Notes under the pieces: model-generated
Databases searched by the model: none
What the model was told of the DNA's origin: nothing
Seen by the model: only the letters and a program-made list of their open reading frames with translations
Origin: Aricia agestis
Taxonomy: Eukaryota > Arthropoda > Insecta > Lepidoptera > Lycaenidae
Reading direction: 5' to 3'
NCBI RefSeq assembly: GCF_905147365.1
Contig: NC_056422.1
Span: forward strand, 2,110,501-2,174,500
Length of the DNA stretch: 64,000 bases
Part shown: positions 59,886 to 64,000 of the stretch, in pieces
How positions within the stretch are numbered: the first letter of the stretch is position 1
Layout: each line of letters opens with the position of its first letter
Made by a program: the position numbers and the translations under genes

Positions 59886-61064
59886 GTCTCTCTAGCACGG
59901 GACAGTAATATGTGTGCGGAAATGAGACCATTCGCGATTGAAATGACATTCGAATTATGTGAATCGAATCCTAGTATTTAAGTGTAAAAAATCGTGACTT
60001 TTCCATTGTATATCATAGTTAAACCATATTCTGTGTTGATAGTACAAACGCGTGCCCTGCCGACGGTAAAGCTTCAACGAATACAATATACCTCCCGATA
60101 AATTAACCATTCACCACCAATTTAAATGCATTTTTGACAGTCAATTAGTTTTGTTCATCATTGTAGTAGCATTACACCAGTTTGGCGAGTGTCTTGAATT
60201 TTCAAATCATTGCTGACTCGAAATACTCAACTTTATAATATTATTGGTTTATCATCACGCGACTACGCGGTATTTAACCCATGTTTTACCTTACGCGACG
60301 TCGCGTGAAGCTGCATTGAACGTGTTCAATTAAGCAAACGTTTAGATATGTTTGTAATTTGTATATCAATTTTAGTAACTGTTCGTCTTTGGATCAAAAT
60401 AATTTTTATATTTTGGTATTCACATCTTTTCTCTCTAGGAAGACAATGATCGCGATATAACAATACTTGATTTCACGTTTTTAAAATAAAAGACATACTG
60501 CGTATTACCTAAATCCAACAATAAAATATAAAGAAATAAAATTAACGCTATACTGTGAAGTGCTACGTTAAAATAAAGTTTTGACATCAGTTAGACATAA
60601 GGGAAATAAAAAGTCTCAGAAATTACAGAACAATTTCAACAGCAATTGTCAAAATGGCGACATCCTGAACAGATATAGCGGTGTCAACGTATACATAATA
60701 CATAGGATATGTAAGTCGTCGGTTTCAAATGCTACCACAATAATATCACCCGTCTAGTTCCATCCATTTCGTTAGGAAGACGTCGTGGCCTATGATAGGA
60801 CGAATGCACGAACTGGACGAAACTTTACATTGACGCTCGCCAGTTGCGAAGATATAGGAAAAGTTAGGCGATATTCGGTTAAATTTGTAATTTGGCATCT
60901 CGCTTTAATTGTGATGATCTGGAAGTAAGCAACTGGTTTGGAAGAGTACTCGTAATTTTTGATGTTTAAACCAAATATCGCTTATCCTTTTATCTCCGGA
61001 CTAAGTCATGTCGGCCAAACGCGGTACGGGTCGAGTACTACGTACCTATAACGTACCATATCGG

Positions 61065-61165
61065 GTAAACGTGGCGTACCATATCTGGCACACGTGGCGT
61101 ACCAAATCTGGCACACTTGGCGTACCATATCTGGCATACGTACCAAATCTGGTACACCTGCTTAT
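61065..61165. repeat. Tandem repeat, about 24 bp, next to the last exon of the minus-strand gene
   Basis: Four units of GGCGTACCATATCTGGCACA with small changes. They would lie in the 3' UTR of the minus-strand gene. Confidence 0.8.
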
Positions 61166-61173
61166 CCGAGTGC

Positions 61174-63161
61174 CTATGTGTCAGCCACGGGGCGGATGGT
61201 GCAGTCGCCGACGGTAGTGATGGGCGTTATGGTGACGGCGGAGGAGGCGGTGGGGGCGGGCGGCGCGGGGGGCGCGGGCGACGCCGGCGGCGGCTCCTTG
61301 TCCTCGGCCGGGATCTTCACGATCTGACAGTCGCCCACCTAGAAATAGAAGGAACGAAAATGAGGAATTAATACTTAGAACATTTAATAAGCGAATGCTC
61401 GTTTCTTGTATATTTTTTGAGTTTGAGTAAGTTATCTAGTAGATAAATAATAAGCATATTGTCATAATTACAAGCGAGATTTTTGTGTATATTCAAATAT
61501 CTAGTATAGTGATCGAAATTTCACGCGACGTCGCGTTACATGGCACTGGATAGTGGATAGTGGATAGTGGATGCACATTGAATTTACAAAACTTTTGAAT
61601 CGTTTGACTAGTTTATTAGTGTGCGGGTGGAACCATAAATCCATACTTCCATACTAATATTATTAATATTATAAATGCGAAAGTGTGTCTGTCTGTCTGT
61701 CTGTTACCTCTTCATGTCCAAACCGCTGAACCGATTTAGCTGAAATTTGGTATGGAGATACTTTGAATCTCGGGAAAAGACATATGATACTTTTTATCTC
61801 GGAAAAATGTACGGTTCCCGCGCGATAATCGAGTTTTGGCGCGACGGAGTTGCGGGCGTCATCTAGTATCATATAAAAGGAATAGACCCAACCTATTTCT
61901 TAATTTAAGCAGCTGGAGGAATCTGCAAGCTATTTAAAACTCGAGAAAGTTTTGTTTTACGTATTACTGGGTACTATATTAATTATTATATTAATACGAT
62001 ATATTTTTTAATTTATTTAAAAATCCTACAGTCATAACCTGCTCACGCAGCGCGTCGTCGGACGAACCGTCTTATTTATCGGACAAGTTAGGCTTCTTAC
62101 AGACATACGGTACCAGTCGACGGCGCTAGTCGAAGACGCGTGCCGTTCGTCTGCAAGAGCTCTAAGCGCTCACGTCAATGGTGCGATCACGGCCGTCGTG
62201 GGCGTCGGTATAATTAAAATTGAATAATTATTTTTATTCCTACCGTCATAATCTACTCAGGGGGCGGCGGCGCGTCATCTGGGGAACCATCTTCATCATC
62301 CGACGACGAGTCGCTCACGTCGATGGTGCGATCACGGCCGTCGTGGGCGTCGACATTATTAACATCAAGAAACGTACCGTCATAATCTGCTCAGGCGGCG
62401 GCGGCGCGTCATTTGGGGAACCATCTTCATCATCCGACGACGAGTCGCTCACGTGGATGGTGCGATCACGGCCGTCGTGGGCGTCGACATTATTAACATC
62501 AAGAAACGTACCGTCATAATCTGCTCAGGCGGCGGCGGCGCGTCATCTGGGGAACCATCTTCATCATCCGACGACGAGTCGCTCACGTGGATGGTGCGAT
62601 CACGGCCGTCGTGGGCGTCGACATTATTAACATCAAGAAACGTACCGTCATAATCTGCTCAGGCGGCGGCGGCGCGTCATCTGGGGAACCATCTTCATCA
62701 TCCGACGACGAGTCGCTCACGTGGATGGTGCGATCACGGCCGTCGTGGGCGTCGACATTATTAACATCAAGAAACGTACCGTCATAATCTGCTCAGGCGG
62801 CGGCGGCGCGTCATCTGGGGAACCATCTTCATCATCCGACGACGAGTCGCTCACGTGGATGGTGCGATCACGGCCGTCGTGGGCGTCGACATTATTAACA
62901 TCAAGAAACGTACCGTCATAATCTGCTCAGGCGGCGGCGGCGCGTCATCTGGGGAACCATCTTCATCATCCGACGACGAGTCGCTCACGTCGATGGTGCG
63001 ATCACGGCCGTCGTGGGCATCGTGGGCGTCTGCATCGACGTTGCGGTCCGGGTCGACGCTCGTGACGTAAGGGTACATCGGATTGTACATCATCTCGGTT
63101 AGATACGAGAAGTCACCGAAGGGGAGGTTTGTAGCGTTGTAGTTCTCGTTAGGTCGGCCAT
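61174..63161 (-). CDS. Unidentified gene, C-terminal two exons (acidic Ser/Asp-rich, then Pro/Ala-rich)
   Basis: Upstream exon 63161-62914 enters with two bases of a split codon. It reads GRPNENYNATNLPFGDFSYL, TEMMYNPMYPYVTSVDPDRN, a His/Asp-rich stretch, the acidic TIDVSDSSSDDEDGSPDD, then APPPPEQIMT ending at ACG|GTACGT. The last exon 61338-61174 (after ATTTCTAG) begins VGDCQIVKIPAEDKEPPP, passes a Pro/Ala-rich stretch and ends SAVTITPITTVGDCTIRPVA plus DT and TAG. Both exons join in phase 0, and two VGDCxI motifs frame the last exon. I do not recognise the family. The acidic serine run looks like a casein-kinase-2-type target (inference). The 3' end of the upstream exon and its donor are repeated in a tandem array (62028-62914). 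Earlier exons lie right of the window. Confidence 0.6.
61640..61866 (+). mobile_element. Short Helitron-like element
   Basis: TCCATACTTCCATACTAAT start, then AAATGCGAAAGTGTGTCTG, ending GGGCGTCATCTAG and T. It lies in the last intron of the minus-strand gene. Confidence 0.75.
62028..62914 (-). repeat. 134-bp tandem array repeating an exon end plus its splice donor
   Basis: The motif ACCGTCATAATCTGCTC recurs at 62242, 62376, 62510, 62644, 62778 and 62912, exactly 134 bp apart. A decayed seventh copy lies at 62028. Read on minus, each unit carries about 110 bp of the exon end (SDSSSDDEDGSPDD...EQIMT) and the donor. The newest copies have GTACGT, the two left-most GTAGGA. Confidence 0.95.
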
Positions 63162-63519
63162 CTGAAATTTAAAGCATCGTGATCGTTTAGAATCAGGCGT
63201 TACCTTACCGAAATCAGTTTAAAATTTAGTATACATATTATTATTTTAGTAATGTCCCATGAAGTAAATCCCGTGAAATAAAAATAAGTATAATACATAA
63301 TGAATACATACTACTAATAAAACTTATGCGTCGTGATCGTCGTGGTTAAGACAGCTTGTCAAAATTGTCGTTTGACTCAAATTGAAACAAATAGGCTTTG
63401 TTATTTTTGGCCATTGAGAAAGGGCAGAAAGTTTTGTAATTAAATATAAGTTCAATTGTTATAATGACTTCAGTCATTTCTCGCTCGCACGTAGATAATA
63501 ATAATTGGTCGCTGTTAAG

Positions 63520-63975
63520 CATTTGTACTAACCCAACATTTTATTTTTAATGAAATTAATGCAGTCTTGTTCTAAATAGAGAAAAGAACATAACTATAGT
63601 CCGTCAAGAAAGTGAAGAAATTACAAAGTGGCAACATCGTATACTCCACTCGGGCTAGCTTGTCGCTATCGGTCGTTGACTCCCTGTCAAAAACTTGTCA
63701 TTTTCCATATAAAACCACAATAAACAATATCTGACACTTCATTGTCAATCGCGGTTTATATGGAAAATGACAAGTTTTTGACAGGGAGTCCATGACCGCT
63801 AGCGACAAGTTAGCCCGAGTGGAGTATAGTGTCATCCCTTTCAAATCAATCAAGAAAAAAGGGATGACACTACGATGTTGCCACTTTTTAATTTCTTCAC
63901 TTTCTTGACAGACTATACATTCATAACTCAATACGCAATTTTTTTGTGGGACGATACACATAATACAAATGCTTA
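63520..63975. mobile_element. Three MITEs nested one inside another
   Basis: Outer: GCTGTTAAGCATT family (compare 53020). Middle: 63597-63917, the GTCAAGAAAGTGAAGAA family (compare 27219). Inner: about 63642-63830, ends TACTCCACTCGGGCTAGCTT / AGCCCGAGTGGAGTA flanked by TA, with long inner arms (TTTTCCATATAAA pairs). Confidence 0.8.
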
Positions 63976-64000
63976 AATTTGATGCTTATGCGAATAAGAA

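Larger units (their letters stand above)
51184..61173. other. Repeat-rich interval between NAF1 and the minus-strand gene
   Basis: It starts with the NAF1 3' UTR. No complete gene is recognised. Contents listed separately: Helitron-like piece 51895-52025, hAT-like MITE 52483-52669, TIR element 53020-53165, duplication 53290-53450, hairpin 54331-54419, possible THAP exon 54908-54981, GC-rich element 55337-55548, minisatellite 57040-57590 and nested TIRs 57925-58852. From 55.6 to 57.0 kb and 59.0 to 61.0 kb I see only AT-rich sequence with short unsupported ORFs. Confidence 0.45.

Noticed and set aside
62242..62929. Regular direct repeats resembling a CRISPR array
   Set aside because: Units are contiguous with no variable spacers and derive from an exon end; the genome is eukaryotic.
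62220..63070. Series of plus-strand ORFs of 66-99 codons
   Set aside because: Same peptide repeated by the 134-bp array; the minus frame reads as the real exon with splice sites.

Overview
This window is eukaryotic nuclear DNA, almost certainly from a moth or butterfly. The evidence is short exons with GT-AG introns packed with lepidopteran-type short repeats: Helitron-like elements that start near TCTATACTAATATTAT and end CTAG|T, the CCGGCCAAGTGCGAG...GGTTCCGTA family, the ACTAGCTG...CCCGGCAAAC family, and many terminal-inverted-repeat (TIR) MITEs. I see no intact transposase or reverse-transcriptase gene, no bacterial gene organisation and no CRISPR array.

Layout. (1) 1-17225, + strand: the 3' two thirds of the atypical protein kinase C gene (aPKC). 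Nine coding exons run from the pseudosubstrate to the stop, plus a further coding-like exon beyond the stop. The PB1-encoding exons lie left of the window. (2) 17226-25623: probable long aPKC 3' UTR and intergenic DNA with MITEs and a degenerate tRNA-like sequence. (3) 25624-39682, - strand: a complete 12-exon inositol-3-phosphate synthase gene (Inos, 538 aa). (4) 41052-44384, + strand: a complete 6-exon sds22 / PP1 regulatory subunit 7 gene (333 aa), divergent from Inos across 1.4 kb. (5) 47625-51183, + strand: a complete 5-exon NAF1 gene (H/ACA snoRNP assembly factor, 428 aa). (6) 51184-61173: repeat-rich DNA with a possible THAP-domain first exon, a CpG-rich CGTATACG minisatellite and nested MITEs. 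(7) 61174-63161, - strand: the last two exons of a gene I cannot identify (acidic serine-rich, then proline-rich C-terminus).

The genes are unrelated housekeeping or signalling genes (cell polarity kinase, inositol synthesis, PP1 regulation, snoRNP biogenesis), not a pathway cluster. No novel multigene system is visible.

The most interesting signals are these. First, aPKC has an in-frame open extension after its TGA stop that crosses a splice junction in phase and ends in a coding-like exon, so stop-codon readthrough or an alternative donor could give a second C-terminus. Second, aPKC introns repeatedly contain partial copies of the adjacent exon, including a five-step array of duplicated 3' splice sites before the catalytic-loop exon. 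Third, the unidentified - strand gene has the mirror situation, a 134-bp tandem array that repeats an exon end together with its 5' splice site. Fourth, several nested transposon insertions can be read with target-site duplications or empty-site copies inside the same window. Coordinates come from manual reading of splice sites, all of which keep phase.
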